A DNA stretch of 64,000 nucleotides from Cricetomys ansorgei (GCA_026225945.1 JAMJFZ010001133.1:9010501-9074500), one strand, 5' to 3'; positions 36,229 to 49,440 are shown, counted from the stretch's first letter. Translations and numbers: made by a program. The notes: generated by a model not told the origin, from the sequence alone.

Positions 36229-37579
36229 AGAAAGGAGGCTATTTAGAGAGGCTACTGGTTGGAAGACGAAGAAAAAAAAGGTTAATGGGGTGAATATGGT
36301 CAAAATATGCTATGTACATATAAAACAAAGTCACTGCTACTGAAAATAAAGAGTCCTCCTTTACTAGGTACTACATACTTGCTTAATAGCCAAGACATAT
36401 TTGCAATCAAACCATTAATCGTATCTCTATAGAATTCATTCTCTTCCTATGAGTTATCAAACCACATGAGCACACCATTTTAGTAGCGTCTATTCAAAGT
36501 AGAATCATAGGCAAACTTCTGCCATTCCTACATAGTATCACTGTTATTTCTCAATAAATCAATAACTGGAAAGCTTATATTGATAAGAAAACTTCTAAAA
36601 GCTTACTTGTGTTTTCTCTTGGAGACATTTCATAAGTTAAGAAAGAGAAGTGAATTGAGGACCTGACATTTAACTATTTTCTTCTGATTTGAGAAACCAT
36701 GTTCACTGACGTTAGGTTGAAGCATCCACCATTAGACAGTAATGGGGAGAATGTGTTTCTCATTGTCATTTGAGATAAAGCTCACTGTTTGATCCAAGTC
36801 CATCAATCAAAAAGAAGTCCTGAAAAGTGAAATCTTAATATTCAATGAGAGTTATCTATGTTATAGAGTCCTGAAGTTTTAATGTTACAGAGACCATCTG
36901 GTATGTACAGAATATATAAACCAGATCTCCAAAACAGTCCAAGGCAGAATGTAAAACATATCAACTATTTCCATATAGACAGTATACTGAGATAATATCA
37001 TTTTAGATATTGTCTTCATTTGGTTTTACTGCTGAGGGGGCCCCTGCCAATGCTACAGTGTGCAGAGGAATGATCCACAAGAGGTAAAAAGAAATCTGAT
37101 TCAGCACAACTTAAGTAACTGGTGCTAGCTCAAACTTCTATAGTTTAACTCTGAGCAGTTTATTGTTGATATATTTAAGCATAATACAGCTTTGCAAAAA
37201 AGAAATTTTCTTTTGACAATTATCACAGCAAAGTTTAAGACATACTACATCAAAATTTTGCAACAGATACATGTCTTTTGCAACATGCCTGTCACCTCTC
37301 CCCTAAGAATGGGTTCATTGGCTGGCAATGCTCAAGGAAGGTAAGAGTCTAGGGAGAAAGGGTCTGGAATAAACCTGGTAGTAAACTCTATCACAAAGTA
37401 CATAGGTCCTCTCATAAAAGTGGGAAACAATTGCTCAGTAGTCTGGAGGATTTGGATGACACAAAAGATCACCAGGTTACTAACAACATCTATTCCCAGA
37501 CTTCTGGGTGAAAAACAGGTGTAAATTCCTTCTGTTGAAAGAAATGCCTGTGGGATTTACATTCTTGGCTTCTTTGGTG
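36229..37579. other. Intergenic; possible LTR fragment at 37020-37560
   Basis: 36230-37010 shows nothing recognisable. 37020-37560 looks like a repeat rather than unique DNA, with a minus-strand AATAAA near 37160, and may be a retroviral LTR fragment. I could not define its ends. Confidence 0.35.
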
Positions 37580-37801
37580 CAGCAGTTCTCAACATGTGAG
37601 TCAAGACCTCTTTGGGTGGAAAAATAGGTTCACAGAGGTGACCTAAGACCATTTGCATATCAGATATTTATATTACAATCCTTAATAGTAGCAAAATTTT
37701 AGTTACGAAGTAGCAACAAAAGTAATTTTATGGTTGGGGGTCACCACAACATGAGGAACTGTTTTAAAGGGTCGCAACATTAGGAAGGTTGAGAACCACA
37801 G
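37580..37801 (+). mobile_element. URR1-type hAT DNA transposon
   Basis: Non-autonomous ~222 bp element with terminal inverted repeats CAGCAGTTCTCAAC and GTTGAGAACCACAG (11 of 14 pairing). The internal GGTTGGGGGTCACCACAACA and TGAGGAACTGTTTTAAAGGG are diagnostic of this rodent family. No clear 8 bp target duplication. Confidence 0.8.
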
Positions 37802-37842
37802 TTCTAGTCCTTATCTGTGAGCCTCAGGACTTCATGACATCT

Positions 37843-38224
37843 ACATACTGCTGTGATAAACATAGGGCCAAAAGCAACTTGGGAAAGAAACAGTTTGTTT
37901 CATCTTATAGTGTATAGTTCATCATGAAGGGAAATTGGGCAGGAACTCAAAGCAGAAACTTGAAGGCAGGAACTGAAGCAAATACAGTGGAAGAACGCTG
38001 TCTTCTGGCTTGCTCCCAGGCTGCTCAGCCTGATTTCTTATATATCCCAGGACCACCTGGCCAGGGGTGGCACTGCCCACAATATGCTGGGCCTACCTTC
38101 ATTAGTCAAGAAAGTGCCCCACAGACTTACCTATAGGCCAATTTGATGGCCTATTTCACACTTGAGATTTTGTCTTCAAAGATATGTCTATGTTTATATG
38201 AAGTTGACAAAAAACCAACCAGCA
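37843..38224 (+). mobile_element. Rodent-specific interspersed repeat
   Basis: TACTGCTGTGATAAACATAG, GCCAAAAGCAACTTGGGAAA, TCTTCTGGCTTGCTCCCAGG and GAAGTTGACAAAAAACC follow a common muroid repeat. The 70-codon ORF at 37924-38136 lies inside it. Confidence 0.6.
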
Positions 38225-38527
38225 AAGTTATAGGGTATTAAGTTAAAAGTTACATAAATTAGTTGTCAGTAGTTTTATTTTGACTTTAAATGTTATTTCC
38301 ATAACATTAAACATTGTATTTTTTGTATATGTTTTGTGAATCGTTAGATTTTTGCTGGGCAACTGTGCTCTAAAATTCTCTTTCAAAGACTCTATATGTC
38401 AGTTGAATGCCTCTTTGTGGTTCCTTTGAATTCCCAGATAATCTATTTTCACGGAATATTTTTCAGATAGCTCTGTATGCACACAGTCTCAATTTTGTTT
38501 TAGCTCAATTAACAATTTAGAGTATCT

Positions 38528-38851
38528 GGACCAAGAGGACAGCTCAGTGGGTAAAGTACTGTCTACACAAACATCAGCATCTAATTTTTGAATCCCAAAA
38601 CCCAAGTGAAGTTGGGTGTGGTCATGTCCATCTGTCATCCTGCTGCTCTTGTAACAAGATGAGAAGAAGTGGAGACAGGAGGATTGCTGGCCTCCTAGAC
38701 CAGGGAATGCAGGGGTGAACCAGAGGACCTGTCTCAAACAGGGTGGAAGGGAAGGGCTGTTGACTGAGTTTGTCTTCTGATCCCCACATGTGTATTCTGG
38801 TCAATGTGCATTTGCACTCATACATCATACATACACACATACATGCATCTT

Positions 38852-38933
<82 letters not shown>

Positions 38934-38960
38934 ACACACACAGACACACACACAAGATTT
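38528..38960 (+). mobile_element. B4-type SINE with TC/CA tail expansion
   Basis: GGACAGCTCAGTGGGTAAAG head, GTTGGGTGTGGTCATGTCCA B1-like half and GACCTGTCTCAAACAGG. The tail has grown into (CT)n 38855-38890 and (CA)n 38891-38953. Confidence 0.75.
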
Positions 38961-39996
38961 TTAAAAGAAAGATAAAAACTATGGATTTACAAGTGACAGT
39001 AAACAATCTGCAGAATCATGAGAGCTTCCCCCTCCTTTGCTGTCTCCCTTCATCTCCTCTGTGTTCTTTCTTCCCTCTATCTCCCACTCCTCAAGAACAT
39101 ATCATCCAACTCCCTCCTCCTGCACTGTAGTATAGTAGCATCTCTCTTTGAGTCTGTTGATTGATATCTGCCTCTCTCTTCTAAAGACAGGCAGTTTTCT
39201 CTTCGAGAGAAAGTCTGGCGAATAAAACTTCCCTTACCTTTTTATTCTTGCAGTACAGAGATGGACGCTTTTCCATGTGTTCAGAGTCTAGAGAAGTGCA
39301 AACCCAGTGGAAGTAGGGATGTCGTGGCGGGGAAGTAGATGCTCATCACTGAGGGCAGGAGTCGTTCAAAGCCAGCAGCAGCACATCCTCGTGGCCACTG
39401 TCACACTGTGCTCTGGTCCAGTGACAAGGGACATTTGTCACTAACCCCACATCAAATTCTCTGGACAAAAAGTTCCGACAATACAAATATAACTGCGTTA
39501 GAAAACCCAGCAGTTAAACAGAATGTTATAAAAAGACATGCCGATAGCTTGAATTGAAACATAGCCTCTTTCATGTTTGTAAGAAATTATTATTATTCCC
39601 CTTTCTTATCAAATGTAGTTATTGCAAAGAGGGCTTTGAAAAGCATGGAATCAAATCTCTGCTCTGAGGTCATACCTCCTAGAACCTAACTCTCTACTGC
39701 TCCAATATCACAGTCCTCAACTGTAAGTGATTTTTCCCCCACATAAGTAATCACTGAATGAGACTACCATTCCTGTCATTAATGAAATTAAATACCAGCA
39801 AGGAATTTCTATTAGTCCGTGTGTTTGTTTTTGTCATGTAACTTACCTTTTAACTATCTAGCACCACATTAGTAAATAACAAACCCTCCCAAATATTTTT
39901 TTTTTTCAACTCAGGCTTTTTACTAGACATCATACCAGTCCGCCAAATGAATTTGCATTCTCATGCTCTAATGCTGTGAGTAGTACCTTGAACAAC
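38961..39996. other. Intergenic, no gene recognised
   Basis: Pyrimidine-rich 39015-39120, otherwise unremarkable. Confidence 0.5.
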
Positions 39997-40351
39997 TGTT
40001 ATAGAAGTTTAGTTTTGGTGTTTAATTTAAACACAAAATATATTTGTGTTTAAAATAATTGTTTTTGTGCTAGGTTGGAAAAAGCGATGCATAGGCTTTG
40101 GTATTTTGTATTGCCTGCAGGTGTTGGATTTCTGTGAGGATGTTTGATTGCTAATGATCTGCACGTGCTATCAGTAGAATACCTGAAGAATTCTGAAAGA
40201 ATAAAAACACCTGCGCTCAGACACTCAGGGTTCCACTGTGAATATGGCACTGACCATGATGGTAGTTCCCTCTGCTGAGGTCTGGCAGGGTTTGCAGTTA
40301 TGAAATATGCCTCCCTGACTTCCTTGCTGACTTACCACAGGAGCTCATACA
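39997..40351 (+). mobile_element. Solo LTR, same family as the ERV at 34.4-36.1 kb
   Basis: Begins TGTTATAGAAGTTTAGTTTT and shares, in order and opposite strand, CCTGCAGGTGTTGGATTT, GACACTCAGGGTTCCACT, ATGATGGTAGTTCCCTCTGC, TGAGGTCTG and TTCCTTGCTGA. It ends near GAGCTCATACA. About 355 bp, the same size as the LTRs of the nearby provirus. No internal sequence or clear target duplication. Confidence 0.75.
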
Positions 40352-40799
40352 AGAGGTTCTGTGGATGCAATTGATTAAGTTAAAATTATTGAGATAAGGA
40401 GTCTTTGAGATCCATTGGGTGAGCACAACTCAGTGTAACTCCAACGGCCTTTGTAAGAGGTAGGAAGAAGAATCAGTCAGAGAAAGGGGTGTGATCACAC
40501 AAACAGGCCAGTGTGATGATGAGGCTGTGGGCCAAGAAGTGGAGAAACTTGGAAAACAGCCAGCAAACAGAAGAAGCACAGCTCCACTGAAATACTGATT
40601 TAAGCCCATGGACTCACTTCGGAATTTCCACCCCTAGAATTGAAAGGTAGTAAATCTTAATTGTCTCAAGTCACTCAACATATAATCAGAAAGGCAATAA
40701 GAAAGGTATATATTCCCTTATCTCAATCTGTACCCACAGTGCTGGTTATATTCTGCCTTTCCCAGAACACGTGTCAGTCTTTTCATTGCAATTCTTCCT

Positions 40800-41003
40800 T
40801 TAAATATTACATTTATTTACTTTATGTGAGTGTTTTCCCTTCATGTATGTCTGTACCCCATATCCATGCTTGGTACCTGCAGGGGCCAGAAGAGGACAGG
40901 AGAGGTACAGATGGCTGCAAGCTGTCACGTAGATATTAGGAATTGAACTTAGATCCTCTGAAATAGAGAATGCTTTTTAACCACTGAGACATCTCCCCAG
41001 CCC
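40800..41003 (-). mobile_element. B3-type SINE
   Basis: Ends on plus with CCACTGAGACATCTCCCCAG. Internal GGTACCTGCAGGGGCCAGAA and GAAGAGGACAGGAG are typical of B3. Confidence 0.85.
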
Positions 41004-41792
41004 ACTGTAACCCTTCTTAGCCTTTTTAGCAGTGGTTTCTCTATAATCAATAGTCTACATAGTAAAGAGACTTCTGAACACTTTCTCTTGTAACCCACCC
41101 AAGCAATCATACAAGAACTCCTAATGACCTCCCTTCACTTTGCTCAGTAATCCATATCTTCTCCTCTTATTTGTAAACCCATCATATGTCCCTCCTTGAC
41201 TCACAAGTACTGCAACAGATAGCTAGGATGCTTTTCACAATGCAATTCTTCATAGTACTTTGCACAGTGAACCTTTCAGGTCTTGGTGATTAATGATCCC
41301 TCCAGAGTCTCATCTCTTGGTTTCACAGATGTCATGGGTATGAGTACAAGATGTTTCCATGTATGTCTCTCCAGTTCCTTTACCGTGTACTTTGTACACA
41401 TCTATTTATGGGTCTGTCTTTCATCATTACTTAAGACATGATAAAATAATTACTAGGGAAAAATCAGTTTATCCCCAATTTCACATCATACACCTTGACA
41501 TATAATAGTTGCTTATTATCTATGGAAATGAGTTAAATTATTGAATTAAACTATATCATATTGTGTAAAATTATTTTCTAGCAAAGGGAGGGGGTTATTT
41601 AACAGTCAATTGAAATAATACTGAGAAACTATGATAGAAATATCTGTCACCAGGGAAATAATGTTTAATGTATTTAATAAAATGTCACAATCTATTCTCT
41701 CATTTATATCCTGGCAAAACCTCTGCACAGCAAGAAATGGTGTAAAAGAAATCAGGACTGCAGTGGCAGATTTCAAGCTCAAAAATACAAAT
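41004..41792. other. Intergenic, no gene recognised
   Basis: No repeats or exons identified. Confidence 0.5.
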
Positions 41793-42020
41793 TAATAGGT
41801 TCAGTGGGTAAAATGCTACATAAGCATGAAGACCTGAGTTCAGATCCCACCCATCCTTGTAAAAGCTGAGTGTGGCAGACAAAAGAGGATCAACGGAGCT
41901 CAAAGGCCAGTTCATCTAGTCAAAATGGTAAACCCCGTGTTTAGTAAGAGACTATCCCCCTGGCCTCTGCACATGTATTCACAGGCATTAATATATACAA
42001 GCATATACTACTTACTGCTC
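41793..42020 (+). mobile_element. B4-type SINE
   Basis: GGTTCAGTGGGTAAAATGCT, CATGAAGACCTGAGTTCAGA and AGTAAGAGACTATCCCCCTG in B4 order. The 3' tail runs into the GT/CA tract. Confidence 0.7.
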
Positions 42021-42086
42021 ATGTGTGTGTGTGTGTGTGCGCGTGCACGCACGCGTGTGCGCCACACACACACACACACACACACA
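42021..42086. repeat. (TG)n-GC-rich-(CA)n inverted tract
   Basis: (TG)9 at 42022-42039, then a CpG-bearing alternating purine-pyrimidine core (GCGCGTGCACGCACGCGTG) and (CA)12 from 42063. The outer tracts are reverse complements, so the tract can fold as a hairpin. It is followed by a purine-rich GA stretch to ~42140. Confidence 0.9.
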
Positions 42087-42140
42087 GAGAGAAAGAGACA
42101 GAGATAGAAAGGGAGGGAGGGAGAGAGGGAAAAGGGGGGA

Positions 42141-43221
42141 GAATCATTGTGTCTGTATGATCCTGGTAAAATTGATTTAGCAAATGAAGGGGAAAGATGT
42201 TGCAGGATAATGCATAGTTTAAAATCTGCATTCATATTGGAATTCAATGAAATGCTCCATAATGATCTCCCATTGCCGCATTCATTGTATTATATGGCTA
42301 AAAGGTTAATAGGGCCTTCTTGGGCCTTATTTATGTTGCTTCATTCACTACAGATCGAGAAATAAATTGTGGGAGATATCTTACTTGAAAATTACTCTAC
42401 CTGGGCCCCGCAGATTATTAGGCCATAGATCCTACCAGGGAATCTGGGAAGTGAGCAGGGCTAAGCTACACTTGGCTTTTCTCTATAACCCAGAAAACAT
42501 TAGTAAATTCCCTGAACAGGGAAGCTGGGACTTGTGGCTTTCTACTTGTGAAATGGACTTCTTGCTAAAACAGCAGACTAGGCATCTTAGTTCTTTTTCT
42601 TTATTTTCCTCTTTTCCTTCACAGATTACTGAGAAATTTGGTCATTTGCAAGGTTTTTGACAATGTTTCTATCAGCACACACACTTCTAACTGCTCGGTG
42701 TTGTCCTCTTTTCCTGTTAAATACCCTCTTTTCCTGTCTAAAACTCAATATTAATACAGTGTACTCTTCACGCACTCAATGCAGTTCCTTCCAGTCAATT
42801 GTCTTTAAAGTATTAAAATATCACCCAGCAGCCCCCAGCTTCTTGATGAACTCATTCAGTCTCTAGACTGTGCAGCCACCATCGTTCTTTCCCCATAACC
42901 ACACCCCCATCTCTATGCCTTCCAAATCTTCCAAACAGTTCTAACTATAGCTTAAACCTGGAAGCTTGCCATTTTCTTCTTTATCTTCTATTCCTAAATA
43001 CTTTAAGGGTTCTTTTCTTCTGTAAAATTCTTAACATTTATTTATTAACTTGTACAAAGCCAGAAGTGTAAGGCATCCTTTTACACCATATTCATCATTT
43101 TGCTGTATTGCTACCACAGCCTCCATAATACCAAATCATTGTAATTCAATGTCAAACCTCCAGCATAATTCTTGTGCAGGATTCAGGACGAGATAGTAAC
43201 GTATCTGCCACATTCCCACCT
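42141..43221. other. Intergenic, no gene recognised
   Basis: Nothing recognised. The ORFs at 42367-42660 and 42657-42866 lack any family signature. Confidence 0.5.
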
Positions 43222-43582
43222 TGATAGTTAACTTGAATTGTCAACGTCACTGGATTTAGAATCACATGTAACATGCACCTCTGAAGGTGTTTCCAGAGAG
43301 GTTTAATGGATGAGGAAGGACCCACCATAAATGGGGGTGATACTAGTCTGTTGGCAAAAACTTGAGCTGAAGTAAAGCAGAAACAATAATAATTTAAGTA
43401 TTCATCTCAACCTGCTTTTTTGACTGTTGATATAAACTGACTATTGCTCTGGGGTCCCACTGATTTCTTTACCCTACAGTGATGGACAAAGGCTTTCAAA
43501 CTAGGAGCCAAGACAACTCCTTCCTTCCCTAAGCTGTTTTGTTAGGTGTTTTTCATAGTAACAAGAAAAACAGTCAATACAA
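43222..43582 (+). mobile_element. Old interspersed repeat, LTR-like
   Basis: TGATAGTTAACTTGAATTGT, GGTGTTTCCAGAGAGGTTTA and TTTCAAACTAGGAGCCAAG, with terminal AACAGTCAATAC. This is a rodent form related to the repeat at 8475-8924. Confidence 0.5.
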
Positions 43583-46500
43583 CTAAATCCTCCAGAAAAA
43601 AAAAAAAACGTTAAAAAATAACTGGCCTATGAATATTAAATTATATTTAATTGGGTATTAACTATGTATACTGTGCATGGGTAAATCTTAATTATATATG
43701 TGTGGACACTCAAACATTGTTTCTTTGTGTTTTGTTTGTTTGATCTAAACAATTTCCGAGAAGTGTTTGAATCTCCAGTTAAATTGGGTAATTCATTCAA
43801 ACCTCCCACTAGTCTGGCCTCTTCCCCCTCCTACTCGCAATACTAACCATTAAAAAAAACAAGAACCCAAAGCCACTAGAATTGCTCATTAGAAATTAAG
43901 TCATTTTTGTAAGCTATGGTTTCATGTTAGGGAATGGAAATGAAAATTATAACTTGATCTCAGCTTCCTGTTGTGAAAAACCCTCCCCAATGATAATTCT
44001 ATATTCCTCTTCTGTATCCCCAGAGCTGTATGAGGTACTGTCCTGGTAAACACTAACATGCCATGGGACCAATTCATGTCTGCACATCTGAGAAGTCACT
44101 GTTAATCTTATCATTGAGTAAAGTGTCTTCTGCTTTTGCTCACTAATAAAAACTTCCAATATTTATGAATACAATGAAAATTAAGTGTTTACAGATGAGA
44201 GAACAAAATTTAAACTCTTCCAAACCACTCACCCAGCTATTATGGCTTTAGGGACCATACTTTGTAAACTCAAATTAAGTATTTGGAATTATGACTGCAT
44301 AATTTGAGTTCTGAATAATTGTCTCGATTGGGAAAGATACGCAGCCACAGGCATTGTGTAGAGAAAGTGGAACATGGGAGGATGGACGTATAAGAGAGTC
44401 ACACAGAGACATAAGGAGAGAGGAGAAAGAGACTGCTGCCTGGTTTCTATCTCTGTATTTGGAGCCTTTTCCCAAGCCAGCCTGATTTGGTTACAGGTCT
44501 TGAAGGCATGACTATACCCTCAGCATCTACAGCTTTCCCTTTAATTCCTTCAGCTGGTTTGTGTCTACATTGTACCAGACAAGTATGCAACTGATCATAG
44601 AGAAACGTGTCTTTGACTGCTTCTAACTCAGTCTTCACTGCTCAGCATCTTTTTTTCACTTAACACATACCTGGACCACAAAGCCTGGATAGCTGCCATC
44701 CATCCAACTTGAACAAAATTTGAGAAATGACATCGATGAAAGCTGTCTGAAACAACAGTTAAGTTCTGTCATCACTGAGAAGAGCCATTCATCTTAGATG
44801 TAAAATGTCTTACTAGGGACTCATTGTCCTGTCCCTTTTTGGTTCCTTTAGGCCATTTTATTTCTTCCCTGGTGTATGTGAGCTTGTGCTTTTGTTTTTG
44901 TTTTTTTTCTTTTTAATAATCTATACAATGAAAAGCCATTGGTTCACAATCACCCCATCAATTTTATTTAATCAAATAAATTCATCAAAATGTTGTGCTA
45001 ATCCAAATTACTTCTAAAGTCATTAGTGTCTCCAAATACCACACTTGAATTAGGCTGGGCTAACACTGGGCAAAAGACACAGTTCTGAAACTAAATCCAC
45101 CTCTGTAGAAGCTACTCATAAGTGTGACGAGGTAGAGAAAGGAAAAGATAGTCTTGTCTGTGGTGTCTACTTCCATGTAGACAGAGGTGCATAAAGGGAA
45201 ATCTCTCTTGGAGGATGCCATGTTTTTCTCCAATCTGCCATGAATGTTGACACATCTTAACTGATTTATAATTTGAGTAAGGAAGAGAGAACTAATGAAA
45301 GCTGGCTTTAGAATATTAGCAATGCATATCTCATGCCCTGCCCTCTCACCAAGTACCTTGTCTTGTCATCTAATAAGGACCTGTGTCCAGCTGAACTATT
45401 CACTACCTCAAGTTCAGCACTTCACAAATAAAAGTGTCCCCCAGTATCCAATCTCTGCTTAAAATAGAAATGGAAGTGTGCACCAAGCATTTCTGGTTTA
45501 GTCAAAATGCCTCATTTATCAAATCTTTCAGATTGAAACCCGAGTTGCTGGCGACAGTATTTCATCTATCTGTACTTTCACATTAGGTTCCAGTTTAGAC
45601 TTCCACACGTCACACCCTCCCCAGTCTCCCACGCTAGATTTTGCTGATTCTAGTTCTTCTGGCAACGGTAGCCACAGAACCCAGCTCAGATGCTACTTTG
45701 AGCACATCATTCCCTTCAGAGTTGCTTTCAGCAGCTTCCATCTCCAAATCAAATCATTTTCCCAGCTAGAAAAACACTCCTGGGCGTGGAAATATATCAT
45801 GTTTCCTCAGAACTGAAACATTCCCTCCTGGGCGGGGTTTTTTTAAGATTAGAAGTAAATGAAACCCAGCGGGCTTTAAAGTAAACAAAAGTTGCACGTC
45901 TCCAAAAGCTTCTGAAAGTTGCAAAATTTACCGGGTCCTTCCCAAAACTTATCCAAGCAGTAAACCTTACATGGGAAAGGAGACACTCTAGTCTGCAGAG
46001 CTGCCTGCTAGTCAGACATGGAGCTCAGGAAATGCAGTTTTCGTAAGTCATCGCTCAGAGAGGGCTTTTTGGTCATGGAGTTACCTTTGAGCCTTCTTGC
46101 CTATATCATTGAAAGGAACCCCAATAAGCTCACTAGTTCAGAAAGATAAACTCATTTCTTTGGTTCGTTATCAGTACCCTGCCTGGGGTGAGAGATGTTT
46201 ATTCACGTAGTCACAGGAAAAGTCACATAGTATCTGCCTCCCTCTCTGCAGCTTGTGTTACCCTCCGCACTCGATCATAGCCAAAGGCAGAGAAGCGATT
46301 AGCCCAGTTCTACAGACTGAACTACTTTATGAAGCAATGATTCTGCTATATGGCTTTGCTCAAGTTGTAATCCACCCACACATCATCACCTCAAATAAGC
46401 CTCTCTGCTCTGCCTAACTCCTCCAACAATTTAAGGACAGATGGGACGCCCAACATTCCATCCTTGAATGTTACTTTTATAGCTGCAATGTAGTTTTTCA

Positions 46501-46824
46501 GTTAATCACGCACTGTATGAAACTGGGTACTCCTGTGGTTTACTGCAGTTTCATCTTTACCCAGGATGTAGTAATATGAGTTTCTGTGGCTGAAGAACCA
46601 GAGCCACATCCCCACGTCGTAAAATTTACTGATGATCACACAGTGGCTATAAAAAAATTCTAATGATTGATTGACTTATAAATAAAAACAAAGTAACTGT
46701 CTTCACCTGAAAGACAGCTTAGTTCAGGACTTTGAGATTTCAGAGTAATTTAATCATCACAATTTCTACTCTGACCTCTTTGACTTTCCCTATTGCTCCA
46801 GGCAGACCGTTTTAGTGATTTTGT
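43583..46824. other. Intergenic, no gene recognised
   Basis: Long repeat-poor stretch. 45.5-46.1 kb has somewhat higher GC and no identifiable repeat, which could hold conserved non-coding sequence, but nothing specific is seen. Confidence 0.5.
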
Positions 46825-46955
46825 ATTCATTTTCTTAATCTAAAAATGGAAGTAAGGCTTGTCATCTGTCTTACTCATAGAGAGTGGTGAGGAGTGCCCT
46901 AGTCGATGTGAGGCACATGGCTAATACAAAGTTTAATAAAAATGATAAATAACAT
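46825..46955 (-). mobile_element. MIR SINE
   Basis: TTCTTAATCTAAAAATGGAA, GAGAGTGGTGAGGAGTG and AGGCACATGGCTAATACAAA reproduce the reverse-complement MIR core and 3' half. Old copy. Confidence 0.65.
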
Positions 46956-47861
46956 CCATTATAAAATTGAACCATTGTTCACTTTCTACTGTCCTTTCAG
47001 TGCTTTGATTCAATTCTCCGTCACTGAAATTTGAGAACTTTAATCTGATAAAGTGTTTTACTAATAACCATCGGCTTCCTGCATTAACCTTTTCTTATCA
47101 TTAGGTACACCTGGATGGTAAGAAATTATTCTTTTAAAGAAATCAATACATCATTGTAAGTGCTTCAAAAATATCTGCTAATGAGCTTCAGGTAAGAGAA
47201 ATCTGAGTGTTAACACATGATGTCAGAAAATCCCTGTTTTTGATGGAATAGCACTTTTCATTTATTTCTATAATATTTTTGGCAAAATTCTTGTTTTCTT
47301 GCCAGAGAAGTTGATTTTCTTTTTATGTGAGTTTCAGAGTACAAAACCAAAAACAAATCTTTTATATATATATTTCTAAAGAAATAGTAGCAAAAAATAA
47401 ATCCTATTAAATAATTCTATTACCTTAAAATGCTTTATTGAAAAGCACTAGTCAAGTAATGATTTCTTGTGATAAATAAAGAAAAAAAAAAAGTCTTAAG
47501 ATTGAATAGATTTAGGAAGTTAGGATTAGGTTTAACAAAACATCAGACCATTATTTCTAAAGAAATAGTAAGTACTCAATAAAATCAATCAAATATCACC
47601 TAACCTGGAAGGCAAAAGGCAAATGTGCCCAGAGAGACAGCTGTAAAATGTCTGGAAAGTAGACTGCCCACAGTCGTTGGTTCCGTAATTATTTGGCTTA
47701 CTTCCTCTTTCAAAATATGTATCTTAAACTGTATTTCAGTTTGTAAACATTTTTGACAGTGTGAACTAATTAAGCAAAACATAGTGATAAAAATGAAGTA
47801 AACCTCAAAAATCTTTTTAAAAATAATTGTATCTAGAGGCATTGGGAGAGAGAAGGATGTT

Positions 47862-49440
47862 AATTTTTTTTTCTTTTATTGAAAATATATTCTTTTGTCA
47901 GGTGGTGATGCACGCCTTTAATCCCAACACTTGGGAGGCAGAGGCAGCCAGATCTCTGTGAGTTTGAGGGCAGCCTGTTCTACAGAGTGAGTTCCAGGAC
48001 AGCCAGAGTTGCAACAGAGAAACCCTGTCTCGAAAACAAAACAAAAATGAAACTATATTCTTTTCTCATACAATATATCCTGATTATAGCTTCCCCTACT
48101 TCCACCCCTCCCAGTTACCCTCCATATCCCTCCCCTCCAGATCCACTCCCTTTCTGTCTCTCATTAGAAAAGAATAGTCTTTTTTAAGAGATACAAACCA
48201 AGCATGACAAAATGAGATATAATAAGATGAAGCAAAAACTTTCATATCGAAAAGTTGGACACAGCAACCCAACAGGAGGAGAGGAGTCCCAAAAGCAGGC
48301 ACAAGAGTCAGGGACCCGTCTCACACTCAGGGGTCCCATAAAAACACTGAGCTTAAACCTATAATATATACACAAAGGACCTGGTGCAGACCCTTGTAGG
48401 CCCTGTGCTTGCTGCTTCAGTCTCTATGAACTCTTATGTGCCTTGCAGCATTGATTCAGAAGACCTTGCTCTCCTGGTGTCCTCCATTCCACCTGACTCT
48501 TACGATCTTTCTGACTCATTTTTCACAGGGTTCCTTGAGCTCTAAGGGCAGGAATTTGATGAAGACATCCAATTTAGACTCTCTCTCTCTCTCTCTTTTT
48601 CTCTCTCTTTAATATCTGCTATGGGTCTCTGCATGTGTTCCCATCTGTTGCCAGAGGAAGCTCCTCTGATGCAGGCTGGGTACAGCACTGTTCTGTGAGT
48701 ATAGCAGAATATCATTAGGACTCATTACTGAAACGTTTTTTCTTGTAGATCAGAAGTGTTTGACTTTACCTTAGGTCTGTGGGCTATCTAGTCTCTGGTT
48801 CTTGGTTACCCAAGCAGCGTTGGTATGTGTTACTTCTTATGGAGTAGGCCTTAAGTCAAGACAGACATTGGATGGTTACTTCCACAAGTTCTGTGCTACT
48901 GCTGTCCTAGCGCAGCTTGCAGGCGGGACAATTATAGGTGAAAGACTTTGTGGCTGGGTTGGCTTCCACATTTTTCTTTTGGCTGCCTGAGGAATATCTT
49001 CCTTCGCCGAAGAAGCTAGAACATAAGGATGAAAGCTCCAAGTGGGCACCAGCTTGACTGCTCCATGTTCAGTGAGCTGCGTGTGTGTTTTTCTTGGTAA
49101 TAGGGCCCCAGTGACAGCTTGCAAAGAACAACCCTTCACTTAGCATCAGCCTGGGTTGTTTGGGGATTTTCATGGGGCCTCTTTGTCCAACAACTCAATT
49201 GAATGCAACCCAGTCCTGCCACTGGAATCCTCGATTGGCGACAAGAGATGGCCTGTTGAGATTCCATAACCCCCCATGACTAGGAGTCCTCATTAGGATC
49301 ACCTTCATAGATTCCAGAAAGTTTCCACTGTGCTAAGTTTCTACACCTCCTCCTTAAGGCCCCCCCCAATTCCAGCCATCTTTTCTCCCTGCACTCTCCC
49401 CTCGGTCCCACTTGATCCCCCCTTCTGTCCCCACACACCC
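47862..49440 (-). mobile_element. Lx-type L1 3' UTR, interrupted by B1
   Basis: The plus strand shows the complement of an Lx 3' UTR: a poly-T start at 47862-47880, then CCTCCCAGTTACCCTCC, CTTTCTGTCTCTCATTAGAA, ATATACACAAAGGACCTGG, CTATCTAGTCTCTGGTTCTT, GGCCTTAAGTCAAGACAGAC, GCGACAAGAGATGGCC and CACCTTCATAGATTCCAG. About 1.4 kb excluding the B1. The short ORFs within are not genes. Confidence 0.85.
47897..48053 (+). mobile_element. B1 SINE, near full length, with target duplication
   Basis: GTCAGGTGGTGATGCACGCC then TTTAATCCCAACACTTGGGA through GAAACCCTGTCTCGAAAACA and an A-rich tail. It is flanked by 11 bp direct repeats TATATTCTTTT (47886-47896 and 48054-48064), proving insertion into the L1. 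Confidence 0.93.
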
